Source: Callipepla californica brunnescens
Taxonomy: Eukaryota; Chordata; Aves; Galliformes; Odontophoridae
Assembly (NCBI GenBank): GCA_023055505.1
Contig: JALIRH010000010.1
Span: 2,233,501-2,297,500 of the forward strand
Reading direction: 5' to 3'
DNA: 64,000 nucleotides
Within the stretch, counting starts at the first letter, position 1. Every line of letters starts with the position of its first letter. The position numbers and the translations under genes are program-made. The notes below the pieces were generated by a model. The model saw only the letters and a list, made by a program, of their open reading frames with translations, searched no databases and was not told where the DNA came from. Below, piece after piece: positions 1 to 15,900 of this stretch.

Positions 1-962
1 GATCACCTCTTAATAACACAAACGCCAAAACACTTAGTTCTCTGCTTTCCTGACTTCCCAGCCTCCTTTTTCATGACACCTGAAAACATGAGAAATAAAC
101 AGTTTGCTTTTTCCATAACCCTCACGATGCTTTCCTACCTTCTTGCTGACTCTGTGAATTCGTGCATTTTAAATTCAAACTCCAAATCTTCACTTCAAAA
201 GCTTTATAGGAATTTTATTTCAACTTTCACCACTGTTTTTCACCCCAATGTTCTTTCCTTAAATCCTGAAACTTCTTTCTGCTCCCCATGCCAGTCTTCT
301 CACACTCCCATTAGAAAAACATTTTAAACACAAAAACATCAGAAAAAGCACAAGATGGGGCTACCTTATGTTTAGCTTATGATCATTCTTCATTTAACTC
401 TTACTGCTGAGCAATACTCATCTCAGGCTAGAAATTGCACAGAGGATTAATTTCACCCTAAAGAAATAATGGAGTGGCACCAAAGGAGATTTCACCCACA
501 TAATCTTTTCTCAAGCATTACCAGAAGAATAGTACTGAAAGACAAACCAGAGAGAACCTCTCTTGCATGGCTGAGAACACAATCACACTGCATAGTGGCA
601 TAATGAAAAAGAAGTTGCCAAGAATAAAAACATCACAAACTTGTTCGCCGAGATGTGTTGTGGCCTTGTCAGTCACAGAGCGAGCATAAAGAAAATCATC
701 ACTAGAAGTCATCTTATGACATGAAGGCGACAAACAGATTGGTCAAACCAAGTTCTAGAAAGTTGTATTCTCTCCCAAGAGAAATCAAAGCTGCCAATTA
801 GTACTTAGCTCAGTTAATCTTTTGCGGACTTTGTCATGTTTAATACCTGCTGCATGCAGCATCACAGTGCTAGGGAATGGAAACGAATACTACTCCTAGA
901 TAATTTAATACAGACAGAAGGTAAATATGATACATTAAGATCAGTACTTTTTACATAGATAC

Positions 963-3900
963 CTTTGGTGGTGCTGCTTAGCTTCACCCTCTTGCGCTTG
1001 CCCACACCTTGGCTACCATCCTGGTCCTCCTGGGATAGGGAAAGAGTTTAAGAAATTATAATTGCACATTTAGAATATTATTGCCCAGCGACTGCATGCA
1101 CTCCAAATTCTGGTTTAACAACCACATTAAATTAGAAGCGTCCTGAATATACTCTTATCACAAAATACCTTTGCTGCTTACAGGAAATAAAGAGTCAGTG
1201 CAATACTGCATTAGGAAATACAATTTTTTTAATCACTTTCCCCCCCCCCTAGGCAATCTTAAATATCTGCAAGTTCAGACAACACCAGCTAATAAACTGT
1301 GTCAGTTAGCTGCTTTGATTTCCGAAAGTGATGGCTTCAAAAGTGTTTAACACTAGAAGTTTTCTGAATCTTGCACGTCCAAGGTTTCACTCTATTCAAC
1401 TGTAAGGAGGATTTGTTTGATTCCTGAAAATGCACCATTCAACTCATTGACTAATAAAGTTGGTGACACAATCAGTTAGACACCTTCTAATCCACAGAAG
1501 GTTGTGAACCAAGAATAAAATATTTCTGACACCTCTAAGAGGCAAATTCAAATTGCATGCTCCCTACAGAATCAAATAAACTCCTTATGCAGGCACTTGC
1601 CATCTGAAGTTCTCAATGCACTCTGCAAAGAAGACAGCAAAGGTTCCAAAACACAATGGAAGTTAAAAACATCACCATCACTTCACAAAATCTAACACTG
1701 GATATTAGAAAATATGATATTAGAGGATGATATTAAATGCTAAGTATATCTTTTCCAAAAATGGTAGTGCTAATGAAACACTGAAATGAAGAACAATTCC
1801 TACAGGTGCTAATAAAATGAGATAACTAACACAAATATCTACTGCATGATATATAATTAATATGTACACTGCAAATATGCGAACAATATTATTATCCATT
1901 ACACAAATGCTGTACTTCAGTTCCAAACTTAAAGAGAAATGATATAGAAGACAGAACTTAAGTAACAACTGTTCTTCCTTGGGGAGAAAGATCACTCATA
2001 TTTTAGAGGTAAGTACTGACCAAAAGTATTGTGTTAAAGAAAATTCAGACTTCTTTCTCATCCTTTCAGTAGTTCCATCTGAAAATCCTGTAGGGAACTT
2101 ATAAGTTGTGTGTCCATCCTACAGACCACAAGAGACCTAGGAGTTCATAAGCACATCACTTCTGTACTCAGGAACCTGTCAGCCCTCAGTATGCAGTCTC
2201 TGATCACACCCCTTACTCCACAGAGGCCCAAGTTTCCAAATCAAAAATCTGACTTGCTAAAACATTACTTTGAACTGGAAGAGCCTGCAATTTAAGTCTC
2301 CTGTCCTAAAGAAAAGGATTCTAAGCTCCTGTTGCTGGAAAGGTGATAGATTCAAGTCTAACAACTTCATCAGCAGCCTCAGTGAAGTCAGATAAATGTT
2401 AGAGGGGCCTTCATCAGAAAATGATGTACTTGGGCATGCAGATTTTAATGGTTTGGATTTTGATCTCCAACACTACTGCTCTGGCATTTCCCCTTCTGAA
2501 ATACGAGAAAAAGCTAAACAGTCTTCCCTGCAACTTTACAGTCATTTCACTGTCAAAAAAAAAAAAAAAAAAAATATCAGCAACTCAATGAGAAATACTT
2601 TCCTGAGAAACGTGTGGTTGTTTTCTTTTTTTTCCCTTAATAACATGATACGATTGGTTTCTAAAGCTGCAGTAAAGTATTAAATCTTAACATCAATTGC
2701 AGGTGTTTTAACAGCTTTGAGACAGTGAGTGCTAGGTCACACTGCATCTCCCAGGCTGAGGGATAAAGAATAAGCACATGAGAAAACAAACACCTTGGTT
2801 TTATCCGCTTGATAATGCTCTGTAAATACAGCCAAATAATGGCAGAGACATATGCACATTTGCTTTACATAACAGAGTACTTAATAATATGCCTAAGGTG
2901 TCTCAATTCTGTCCTAAATTCAAATAATATGTTATGTAATTTACAATTTGAGATGCATCTGTGGCAACACAATAAAATACCTACATACAATAAACAGCTA
3001 TTTATATTTATATCCTGGAGATTAGAAAGAAAAACCCTTTCCAGATAAGAAACACCTCTAACTCCCAAGCTACAGTACAGTTACAGTATCTCCCTCCGTA
3101 CTTACAAAAATACTTTGACCTTGAAACTTGCCCCAGTAAGAAAATTCTTTCCCTTAACACACACCTGTCTCTACCTCCATCTTGGACATCTTTCCCAACA
3201 GAAGTGCCACTGGCATCTGATCTCTCTTCAGACTTTTAGAAGTTTAATTCACTCCCCTGTTCTGTTTTCCAGAAGTAAAACACCACAAAGCATACTAAGC
3301 CATTTTAAGTTTAAAGTACTATCTGAGCTTATTACCACTAACTTGAAGTGCTTTCCCTACTGCCAGGCATTAGAAGTGATGCTGTTAGCAGTTCTTCGCA
3401 GGTTTTTGCCTTTTTTTTTTTTTTTTTTGCCAAGTGATGATGAAAAAACTGCAAGTAATATTCTGAAAATGCCAGATTATAAATAGCACTGCTGAAAACA
3501 TAGTAGATGCTGTTGTGCTTGTGACAGAGACAAATGTCATACGACTATTTTAGACAAACAATTGTTTTTACTTCAATACATGTTAACATGTAATTCTCAT
3601 AGGAGTTTTAAATTCTCTTTCACATGATTTGAAGTTAGTTATGCTAGCCCTAACTTATGTCTAAGAATCAATTTGAATTGCTACTTAGGCTCACTAGTCG
3701 ACACTAGATTTTAAATAAGATAAAAAAGAATAAATCGAAAAAGTAACCCTATGAGAATTCGTCTTTCCTTACTAAGTTCCAGTTGTTTATTATGGCTCAG
3801 TATAGAAAAGAAACCCTCTTTTTTACTCCTCCTCAACATGTTTGGTAAATAAGGTTGAGACTACACATGGGAATTTACGTTGAACGAAATTCTCACTGCT

Positions 3901-6900
3901 GCTATCACCAGTTCAGCTGGATTCTCAGGTGCCCAAAGCTGCTAGCACCATTCTGAACGTTGTGTGATTTAAGTCTGCTTTAATCAAGCCCAATTTACTT
4001 GAACTTTTGAACTACATGGATGGTTTCTTCTAGAATGAAGAAATAAGGACTTTTCCAAGAGATTCTTAGTAAATCAAGGGTGCGAGATATGAGAAAAACA
4101 TGGTAAACAAGTAAGTGTTGGCAGGATTTGGCTGCAAGCAGCATCTCCATTAATACTGTTGCTATTCATTATATTCTTTAAAAATCAGCCTTACCTCATC
4201 TGAAGAATCCCCTTGTCCTGATGTTGCTGTAGCACCTGCTAAACCTTTTGAAATAAAAAAAGTTAGAGATTCCTTTCATAACTCTTTTACTGGAATAATA
4301 TTTTATGATATTTAATGAAACAGCATGAAATGAATAAACTATGTCAACTTCCTAAAAAGAATACAAAGCACTGTACTGAAAAGAAGATCTCCAAGCAATA
4401 CTCAGAACACAGAGCTGGATTTCCAAACACCTTTGTTGGCACAAGTTCAGTGTACTGAGTTAACAGAGATGAGCTCTTTCAGAAACCACAAAAACCTACA
4501 ACAGCCCTTATTGATCAACAGTGTTCTTACAGAAGTCCTGTGAACAGGTGAATTAACTTAGCTGCAATGACAAAACCCCACCACAGTCAACAGTATCTTA
4601 CCTACCCAAATTCCACTAGCTCAATAACAGGAAAATGATGCTTACTATTTTAGGAGCAAAAAGGGAACAAGCTTGGCAGTGTTGACAGAATCAAGTCCTT
4701 CAATTTTGTGCTGCACTAAATCACAAGTTTCATTAAGATTTATTGATAATTGCCTTTTAAAAATAGAACTTCTAAAATAAACAGCAATAAACAACACATC
4801 CCTTAAAATACAATTCTGCACAAACCTTGAATGGCTAATGTGCTCGTACCAGCTCCTTGTTCCTCCATGCCACATCCAAGTTTATCCTCAGGAAATGCCA
4901 GTCCTGAGCCTTTCAAAGCAATGAGGTACTTTTCATGACTTTTTTTTGCACATGCATTCTCTCCAACACCTTGAATAAATATGAAAACCAGCATTACAGA
5001 ACATATATGAATCAGGTAGCTGCTGTTGTAAATATTCTGTACAGGCATCTAAAAATAGTCCACATTTTAAAAAAGATGCCTAATTTTGAGAAGTAGGAGC
5101 TAAGAAGTTTTTCACATAATGAACTGACTCTAAGAGACCAGAGACTTTCTCGTTTTTTTCATCTTCTAACTTGGGATTAAATAGATCTACAATTTCCAGA
5201 GAAGGAAAAACAGTGACAAAATGAAAATACTCCACATATAAATTCTAATATTTGGAATTTTTCTTCACGGACTGCAGCTGCAATTAATAAAAACTATTCC
5301 AAAAGACATTATCACTTTAGTTTGATGAAAACAAGTCAAAGTGCGTGCTTTGGATATAAAATTTATACCAAAGGCTATAAGGAAGAAAGGAACTGACTCT
5401 TTGTCAGTATCTGCATGGTAAGAGAAGGGGTAACAGTTTCAAACTATAAGACTAGAGATTTAGATCGGATATAAACAAGTTTTTTTGCAGTAAGTATAGC
5501 GAGGGACTGGAACAGGTTACCAGGGAGGTGGTGAACGTCCCATTCTTGATTCTATGATTCTATGAAATGAATTTTAAAAAACCCTACACATTCATCCTAT
5601 AAGGATAAGAAACTTCTCGTATGAGATTTTTAAGGAAACCTGAAAGATATGACAACAACCTTTGAATGTGAAGGGTGCATAGCTAAAAGTCAGAAGTGCA
5701 AGTTTTGCTCTACTATCCTCTTTGCTTTCCCAGAAAGAAACTGTATCCACTTCAAACACGTACTCTCCACTGCACAAGTCCTTTCAATGACTTGAGGATT
5801 GCCTGTTCCTCAGCTAGCCACTGCCCAAGCCAGTGAGGGCAACGTAAAAGCTACAATGTTTATTCCCTACCTATGCAAAGGAAGCATGCAACAGACTCAA
5901 AAAGGATACATTCTAATCACAAGAAAACAAGCAGTTAAGGGTTGGGAGAGAGGGAGTGCGCTAAGAGTGATTAAACAACATGTTCAGATTCATTGCAAAT
6001 TGGGAGAGGATAGGACAAAATTGTTTGGGTAGGACTGTTTGTTTTTAAGGAGAAAAAAAAAAAAAACCTTTGCACAGAACTGCAGTATATACAGTGGCCT
6101 TTTGCCTTTCCAAGGTCTCCTCCAGTAATATCTACAAGAGCAGATGTTTTCTCAAAATACACTAAACGTTCCATTCCCATTAAGCATGATGCATCTTATT
6201 TAGCAGTTGTAATCTGCCATATCCATTTTTTTTTTTTTTTTTAAGAGAATGGATTTATAACAAAACTCTTGAAATGATGCATCTTCACACAGTTATTTGG
6301 GACACAGAAGATAAAAGGTGTGTGCTCTATAGGTCTTCTGTCAACCCTACCTTCTAACAACAACAATATACTTTAGAAACTGCATTTCTTTGGGTTTTGA
6401 GAATTCAGACAAAACCATGCAGAAAATGAAGTGATAAAACTTAAGAAGACACTTAAGGTCTTCAAAATTTATTTATAAATACTAGAAACAAACATAAACA
6501 TACCAGAGCTGAGATCTTTGTAGAACTGTTGGCTAGTCAAAACCTGGGTAAGAACCGACCGCATTGCTCCTCCCATTTTGGTCAAGTCTTCTAGAAAGGA
6601 AACATGAGGCTCCAAAACTTGAAGGATTTTATGAAGGTCTTTCTCTGATGGCAGATCAAGAGCTGAAAGTGACATAGCAAAAACTTTTGGCATAATGATA
6701 ACATAAACTGGGCAAAAACCTAAACAATGCAGAATAGTTATGACTACAATAAGATGAATTGACATATAATGCTCAAAAATTCATGTGCATATGTTTTAAA
6801 TTAATCCTGACATCATTTTCTGGAGGAGCTCGACATGACACTGGATAACTCTTGAAACATATTTAAGAAGAATTACTTCAACAAAGAAGAGAATCAAACA

Positions 6901-9900
6901 GTCTTGCCAGGTAGCAACTTTGTTATGAAAAGCTGCATGAAATTCAGTGATATCAACTACAAACAGCATGCAGGTATTCACATATTTTGTCTTTACAAGC
7001 CAGAAAATAAGAGAGCAATACAGTATGATACACCAGATACCCGTGGATTTAAAACATACCTGGCTCATTATATCCCTCTCGTAAGTGTTGAATAAGACTA
7101 AAGATAAACTGTGGAAGAACCAACTCTGACATCATCAACAAGTCTTTTGGAACACATGGAACATTTGAATTTGACTTAATCCGGTGTCTTTTACAAAACC
7201 TACAAAAGACAAAGAAAAACATCAGCTAAGCATAGTTAAGCAGATTCAGCATACAGTAAGAAAACACTACTTCTTTCATTTGTCAAGACAGCATATACAT
7301 GAAGATAACACGGAAATGGTATGCTGAAATTCCAAGTTCAAGTCCACCTTATTTATAAATCTAAGGAATTATAAAGTTGCCTGTTTTATTTCCCCTCCAA
7401 AGTTCACATACCTGACAACCTGCATTCCTTACATGTTAGAAACATCTTCCATTTAAGAGTTAAAAGAATGAAGTATTTTCCTCTGCCTAGACATACCCCC
7501 TAGTTTCTAAGCAATCTAATCGAAAACACCCAACTAACACCGCATCCCTCCTTTTCTGAAACAGTAAGATACTGGCCTGATGCTTCAGCTCTCATTCAGA
7601 GGATACTATTCAAGTCAAAAAACATTTTATAAAAACTTCCAAAAGCGTAAGAGCTCACAAGATTAGTATTTCAATACAGCAATTGAGATTTACTTACCAA
7701 AGGATGATAGAAACCCTTATGAAAACTGTACTAATTGCTTAGTTTAAAACAGAGAAAAAGCACTTATTCTCTGAAGAATTCCTGTAAGGGGGTAACTGAG
7801 GCTTAACTAATACACAAAGACATGAGGTTCAGCCAAACCCCATTAGAGCAGACAGAAGAATTTCCCACTGACTTAATGTACATCTGACACAAGTGCCACT
7901 GAACACCTTCCTGCTCCCAGTCCATTTTTAGAAACGGCATCTACCAACGTTAGAGTTATTTAACCACACCAAAGCAGCAGCTAAAAAGGAACAGAGGTCT
8001 GAAAACACAGCATGAAAGAATACATTTGACTAGAAAGATCTGCTATAGTTTACAGGTAATTTTTCAACATGAAGATTAAGAAACCAATTTAGTATCAATG
8101 ACAAACAGAGTTCTGCCTAAATACAAAAATTATTTTCTAAGTTCACCCATATCTTCATGACACTTGCTATGCTATAGCTTCCAGAAGAAGCCTGCTACTC
8201 TGACTATTCCAGTACCGCCTTCAATAGAGGAAGGAAGTAAAAGAAAACAAAGAATTTAGGACCAAAAACCTCTCAAGCAAATACAAGCCTAGTGATTAAG
8301 ACAGCATTCTCTTAGGTCCATGTTTATTGAAGTGTGGCTAGCATCTTTACAACATCAAAAACTAAGAGCTTCTCCTGTTCTGTTGCACATTCCAGATTAC
8401 ATTTTTTCATTAAGAAAAGGAGAGCAAAGATAGCATTAGTCTGATGATGTACAGTTTATATATACAGTCTACCCATCCCTGGGAAAAAAAAGCACCCAAG
8501 AGAAAGAGCTCAGTAATAACTGACAACTTCTGTCAATTAAAGCACAAAAGGAAGGTTTTCCTTTTAGTTATTCTCAAAAGTAAACACACACAGTCACAAG
8601 AAGTCTTCCGTGATCCTCATTTGACTCACTCCACAAAGAAATCTGAACTGCCCTAAATTACAAGTCTGGCATCACTGGTGCTGCAGTACAGGACAGTCTT
8701 AAAGCTACTTGGTTTCACATTCACCACTACTATTATAAGAAGGGATTAAAAGTAAAAACAATAAGAAGACTTAGATACACACACGGAAAAAATTAGCACG
8801 CAGCATGCATGTCTTCTACTGTTCTTCTCCATGTATTTTTCATTCAGCCAAAAGATTTGTTTTTGTGGGTTCTCATCACAAGCTAAGGCAGTCACGGTAA
8901 CAAAAGCAAGATTATTAACTCACATGCAAAGTAGCTTTGAATTCCAGCTTCTGATACATGCACAGAACATAAAAAACTCTGCTCCCCAAGAAGACTATGC
9001 TAGCAGAGTGCTTGTGAATCAGCCAATGGATTTGTTATCCCAGATCTATTACATCCTGTAGCTGAACAACAGGAATCACATCTTCCCTTCAGATTCCGAA
9101 AAAAAGCATTAGACTTATAAAGTGTGATACTAATATTTTTATACAGATTCTGGAAAAATCACAGAGAAAACCAAGTTAAAATCATTGTAAGGAAATGTAC
9201 TGTCCTGTCACTGTCATACACACAAATTACACCAGCTCCAATAAGGGAACTATTTCTAGATACCAGGTCCAAAACACTGCAGTAGGAGGCTGAAGTCATT
9301 TTTACATTACAAGCCATTCTCTATATATGTGGTTCACAGTCTACATGCTGTCAGAAATCAATACAAGATTCAAAACTAGTAGCTAGAAAAGTACACACAT
9401 GTCCTTACGGAGACTACTTGTCACTGGACTGCACTGAATTTCAAGGGCAAGAATTAACCTTAAGCCACAATAACCCAAAAAGCCAGTGCTTATGTTTTTT
9501 AACTCATAAAACACGAGTGCAGAAATCTCACTAAGCCCAGGTTTATAATAATTTCTTATGAGACTGCTTTATCCTAAGCTTTAAAAAACACACAACAGAA
9601 ATAGTCATCCTCTCTTCTACTGAAAGGTCTATTGCCTACACAGTTCTTCCACAAATACTGAGCAAAATATCTGATAAGGGCTTCCAAAAGCCTTGGAGTT
9701 TTATAAGCAACAGCTGTTTTAACTAAAGAGCAGCCAGAACCTCAAGCTGCAATAACGAAGAAACAAAGTGAAGCCTCCCATACAGACAGAAAGGGACACT
9801 TGTGATAACCTTCACCAACAGATCATCCAGTCACCAGACAGACAGCAAACAAGCCAATTCCTTAGTCAGTCCTCTACACTTCCAAAACAGCTTCCTAAAC

Positions 9901-12900
9901 GTAGCATCAGTTAAATAATTTCACAAATACAATTCAAAATGCTCCAGAAACTGTCAAAAAAGAAGAATAACACAGAAGTGCCAAAATACGAATCTGCAAG
10001 TTGACAAGATCATAGTCTTCCCTTATTCTTTTCTCTAATTCAAAAATATACTTTGAGGTTTGAGGTTCTGTTTTTTGGGGTTTCTTTTCTTCTACAGTTT
10101 CCTACTATCCTTCCTAAATTGCTTTTTTCACAAAAAGCCACGGCTAATTTCACTACAAGAAGAGGGTAGAGTAACTGGCTATTAAATAGAAATAGAGACT
10201 TAACAAACAATCTTGCCCACACAACTTTAAATACAATTATTGAAATTCCTTATGCTGTACTGAAATCTTATTTGTAAGGTGCAGAAGACAGCTGTTATCA
10301 TTGACGTAAGAGTAAGGAATACCAGATCTTTTTAATATAAACAGCATTAACACCTTCAGAGCAACCTTCACTTTAGACTTCACAGATTCACTTCATTCTC
10401 CCTCTTATTTAAGCCTTTAGTGGTTCCCATGGGAATTTCTGAAGTGTACATTAAAGGTAAAACAACTCCTTTCCTTTAGGCTACAGTTTGACAAAGGCTT
10501 AGGTTGAACTAGGTCAGCCCGCCCCCCCCAGTTGTCTTCTGCCTCTACTTCTTCCAGCACTGCCCTTAATTGATCCTGTGCTAAAGCAAGCTCAGGGAAC
10601 TAAGCTAGCAGAAAATTACTTACTCCTCAAAAATAGATACATGCACGTTTATATAAAATGTATAAAACACACAGAACAAAGAAATAAAACCAAGAATGCA
10701 GGAGGGCCAGCTGAAATTTGAATGCACATAACGTCTCGCAAACAAGATCAAGGCTCACTATGAGGCCAACTCCTCCACTTCAAAGAAAGATTTTTAAGCT
10801 TCCACAGTTATTACAGCAGCTGATGAGTGCCTTTAGCACCAGCCAGACCACACCTTTACAGCTTCTGAACATTTGCATAGCCTTACACTGCACCCCACTG
10901 CATCTCAAGTTTCAGACGCATTCCAGAAACTTGACATAAGTTCAGGCATACACATGGGGACTATTTTTACCCTCACATTTTTCCCTCACTGTTTTGTTTT
11001 CAGTCTCCCCAAGTTTACAAGTCATTTATTTTAAGCTGAATCATAAAGCAGTCCAAAGAAGGCACCCCATTCACAGAATGAGCACCTAACTCCCACTGAA
11101 GCTTTTAGGAATTCTTGACTGGGTAACAGTTACTCTAATCAACAAAAGGGCTCAAGGAAATCACTGTGGAACTCAACTCCAAAACAACTCAATTCTGAAG
11201 CAACAAAAATCAGTACCCTATTCATCAATTCAGCAGCAATAAATCATACTTAATCTGAGGTTTCATTTAGGATATAAGACATTCTGTATCATATATGACA
11301 ATCTCATATAACATTGTATTCAAACAAGTACTTGTATTGAACAAGTATTCAAACAAATGAACAGATTTTGCACATAAGAACCCAACAAACACTCCAAAAA
11401 GAATATGGATTTCACCCCAACTAAAATCAAAAGACAAATACTACACTGTTTCTAGAAAATAGATGCAAGATGCAAAATATTCTGAGGGGTACAATTCTCT
11501 CAGAGTTCTTATGAACTGATTTTTCGTCCTTCACATACCGGTAAAGAGCATTTACAAGTTCTCCCTTCCTTTGCTATTCACATATGAAAGCAAATCTTAA
11601 TTCAGAACAAAATATAACTTCTATAAACAGAATTAAAAATTTCTCTTAATTAAAAAGGCCTTTGATATATTGCAGCCTTGCTTTACTTGCTTTTACTTTC
11701 CCTAGCCAACATCAAATATGACATTAATTGAAAAATAAGCCAACTAACCCACTTGTTAATTTAGGTTTGGGTTACTTCGTTCCCCACAGTAATTCAATAG
11801 TTGAAATCGATATTTCAATAGCTAAATTCTTTCCTTTTTCCCAACCAGGAAGGCTCCAAAGTAGAGACTCCGGAATCAAGAGAGGATCTGTGAAATGTGC
11901 AAGAAAGGAAGACCACAGACAGCCTTAAAGGACATCCTTCTAGGATATAAGCACTTGCAACCAAGCCGTTCAGCCACTGTAGGAGGCTACAAATCCTGGA
12001 TTAGATATTTGGGATATCCTAACCCTTGCAGGACAGGGAGAAGCCCACAGCAGATCCACCGTGCCGAGTGCAGCAGCTCCCCAGTGTGGACATGAACCAG
12101 GCAAAGAGTCTCTGCAAAGAATGCTTCTATTATTCCCACTTAGATCTCAGACACAAGCACCTCATACAGTAGATAAAACTACAATGAGTTTCATTAACAT
12201 ACAAGTACCCACCATCAATCAGACAGTGTGTCTGGCCGTTTTTATTCCAGGACCTTAGAAATACAGTGACAATGAGAAGGAATGGATTTCTGAGGAGAGC
12301 TGGAACTGAATTTATATTTGAATGGACCCACAAAGTTGTTAAATCCAAGCAGTTTGAGAGAAAAACGAGTAACTCAAAAGAATACCCAATCTTCTGCCAC
12401 AAAAAAATATTGTCTCTCTGAAGAGGGTGAATGCTCTGGGATATAGTTACATCACTGTAATTGCACATAAGTACAGGTTATATTTACTTCATTTGACTGA
12501 AAAGCCTCAACTCAAACTATTTTAAACATATTTATACAACAACAGACACACCACTAGATGACTTACAAACATGATACCTCCTTGAAAACACTACAGCAAA
12601 GAGAAGAATATAGTGACTGCAAAGCACAGCCCTTGCATGTTGAAAGGGCGTCAGTTACTCTGCTCATGGCAGCACTAAGATCATTAGCATCACCTTAATT
12701 CAGACATTTGCATGCATGCATATAGTCTTTAATCACATTTTCTAACAGGAAAAACAGCTCTTCCAGTTGAGGAAAGATACAGCACTACCTCAACTACCTG
12801 AACGAGTTCATTTAGTATTTTGTTGGACTAAAGAAGGCAGCAAAGAAAACATACTTCAGACTCAACTCTAAAAAGCAAATTACTTGAAAATTAACATTAA

Positions 12901-15900
12901 AGGAAGCCCATGAGGGAATTACTTGTGTTCAGAAGTATTTCACAACACAGAAGCCAAAGGTTTCCCCCTCCACCATACACAAAATGAAAAACAGAGAAAT
13001 TAAGACAATGCACGCACTAATTCTGGATGCAAATTTGTTAGGATCTGTCAGAGCTCTTTGCCATGCAGAATTCACAGCTGATATCTGAAAGATGAACACA
13101 TCACCAAGCACAAAATATGGTCCAAATGCATCTTCCCAAGCCATTAGTTTACACAGCTTCCACACCCCATTGCTTTCAAAGTCCCATCAACTACCTACCT
13201 TGAAGCACAGCAACATTACACCTTCTATTTAAAGAACAAAAAGCAAAAGCTCCAAACCAGAGTTAACAAAATACTTCTGCCACTAAGGAAACAACCAAAT
13301 TTTCCCAAGAAAATTCAAGCAGGTCAAACATACATCCTGTACTACTTTGCAGTAGAACTTCATCATACTAAATCTTCGGGGCAAAGTATGACTGCATAGT
13401 ACCGCATGTAAAAACAACTTTCATTTCATCCAAATATTAACCAGAAGTGTGGAGCTTTATTAAAAGTTGTCTACTTCAGCTGAAGATTCTGTTTCAGCCC
13501 CCAACAAAGTGAAATATATGTAGGTTACAGTTTCCTTGGAAAGGTGTCTGTGAGTTCTATGCCAAAGCTATTACTGCTGCAGGCAGTGTACAAAAAGCAG
13601 AGAGATGGGTCCTGACAAAGGTAACAGCTAATTACACAGTACTTGTTAATGCAGGATTCAAATGGCTGGTTCTGCTACTCAAAGAACTATTTTCATAGCT
13701 TGCTACCAGAGCCCTCCACAGAGGAAGGCAACTACAACCTACAACTTGCAGTAGTCCGATACCACCACAGACTTCTTTTAAATACAGAATTCCTGATACT
13801 CTCCCAGTTGGAAGGAAGAACATTGCAAGACCTGAAAGAACCTACACTGATTGCCATTAAGAAAACGTAAGAGACAGAAGTGCCTTGCAAATGCATTTGC
13901 CAAACATACACTCCAAATCCTGGCTACCCTGCTGCCAATGGATCCATTACAGATCCATGTAGATCAGATATGACCAAGAACACGATGCTCCACACTGACA
14001 CAGCAGCCTTACAATCCTGGAGAGCTGACAGTTTCACAAAGGGGATAAAGGAAACTTGAGAAGACCAAAGCAACAACACTGAAAGTCAACACTTGTTAGC
14101 CCAAATCCAAACAAATCTACACAGACTTCTAAAACACCAGCTCTTCTTAAATTGAGTACCTAACAACGTAATTACAAAGCAACAGGTAAGTCACATAATA
14201 AATCAATCAAATTTCAGACAAGACATGCATGGTATATAGCAGTACTGTCTGTTCTTCAAGCCAGGCTGACCCTATCAACAAGAACTATGGGGGTAGGACT
14301 ATAATTTGTTTTTCCCAAAGGGGTAACAGCACAAATTGAGGCTTTTAAGTGTTTAAAGTCATGCACGTTGATACATTTGAATCCAAGCTGGGGACAGTCA
14401 CCTCATGCTCTTACCAATGCCTGCAAAACAACAGTTTCCCTGAGGCGTGTACAAAGCACATGGCATCTAGTCAGGCCATGGCTCTGAAAGCAATAATCCA
14501 AAATTATCACTTGGCTGCCAACCATTTGGAAAACATTGCAGCTTCAACTTTAGAGGCTGATGCAGTTCTCACTGGATACATGCCTATGAGAAATCAAGAC
14601 AGACAGGTTTGTGAGTTGACTGTAAGACATGATGCACTTAATTACTAGTGATCCAGAATCGCTTTTGCTTTCCAAGGATAAGACCAAACTTGAAGCCCTA
14701 CAAAAGCTAATGAACATCACTGTGGAACCCTAAGCAGCAATACAAAATGCCCAGCTTCACATTTGGAGGAAGGCAAGGAGGGCAGAGGGATTCAGTTATT
14801 TGCTGCACAGCAACTACATTTCTTCAAAGTGCTGTGATTAGTACAGTGCAACGTGAACTCCTGCAGCTTGTTTGCTGAGGATCAAGCTGCTGAGCTGTGT
14901 CTTAAAGAGTCACACCCAGAGCAGAAGGACAGAACCACAAGTTTATTGGGACTCTCATGCCAAGGTATCAGGCAGAACAACCCAGACTTAGCTCCTAAGT
15001 CCCTTCAGTCAAAAGTCCTCAGTAGCCCAGAAGGCTTCAAAGAGAAGCTACGTGGCACTGACAGCAACCCTGCAGAATGCCGTACATACCAGCCCAACAA
15101 TTCTGAGAACCTTTGCAGGTAGTTTCTAAATGCTTTTAGTCCAAACTCCTTAGCCTGCTCTCGAAGCATCTGGCCTTCTGGAGAAAGGCCCAAACATGCA
15201 CTTCTTCCCTCTTGGAAACTGCATCACCAAACTGCAGGTCCTGGAGAACCAGAACCTTCTGTCCCCTCCAAGAACACAAGTGACAGAACCACACTGGAAG
15301 GAATAGCCTTGAAGCAGCAACACCTTGCCTGTGCTAAATACTGTGTGCTGTTGCAAGACAGTTGACAACGTAACCACATAATCTACTTATCGTCAATAGT
15401 ACAGTCATGGCCTGCATTTCTCACAACCAAGATCAGAAAAGTCAGTTTAAGAATTAAGTGGATCACAGCTGCTACAACCTAACATGATATCCTTCACTAT
15501 GAACACATCCCAAGGTAACTGATATAGCAGCTTTCTCAACAGCAAGCTGCTTTTTCTCAATTGCTTTCCTATTTCTTAAAGTTTCTTCAAGCACAGGAGA
15601 AACATCCCCCGTTTTTACTCAGCAAAACAAAGTAATAGAAACTATATCTTTCTACAGCTCCCAAATAGGATGGAAAGGCCATTTGTATTTAAAAGAGAGT
15701 GTCTCTATTTAAAAATAGCAGTGTCTCTGAAGATGGATAAAGGGAATTTTAAAGAGGGAAAGCCTACAGTGTTGTACCCTATCAGACCGCAGAGCTAAAT
15801 GGAAAAGCAACTATGGATAACGAGAGATAAGGCTGCAGAACACCTACAGCCAGTTACGTGAAGGTGCTGTTGGACACGCAACATAAAGCACTGACCTGTA

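Noticed and set aside
14349..14648. 99-codon plus-strand open frame in UBR3 intron 1
   Set aside because: No splice context, no recognisable domain, and single occurrence in a long intron where such lengths are expected by chance.
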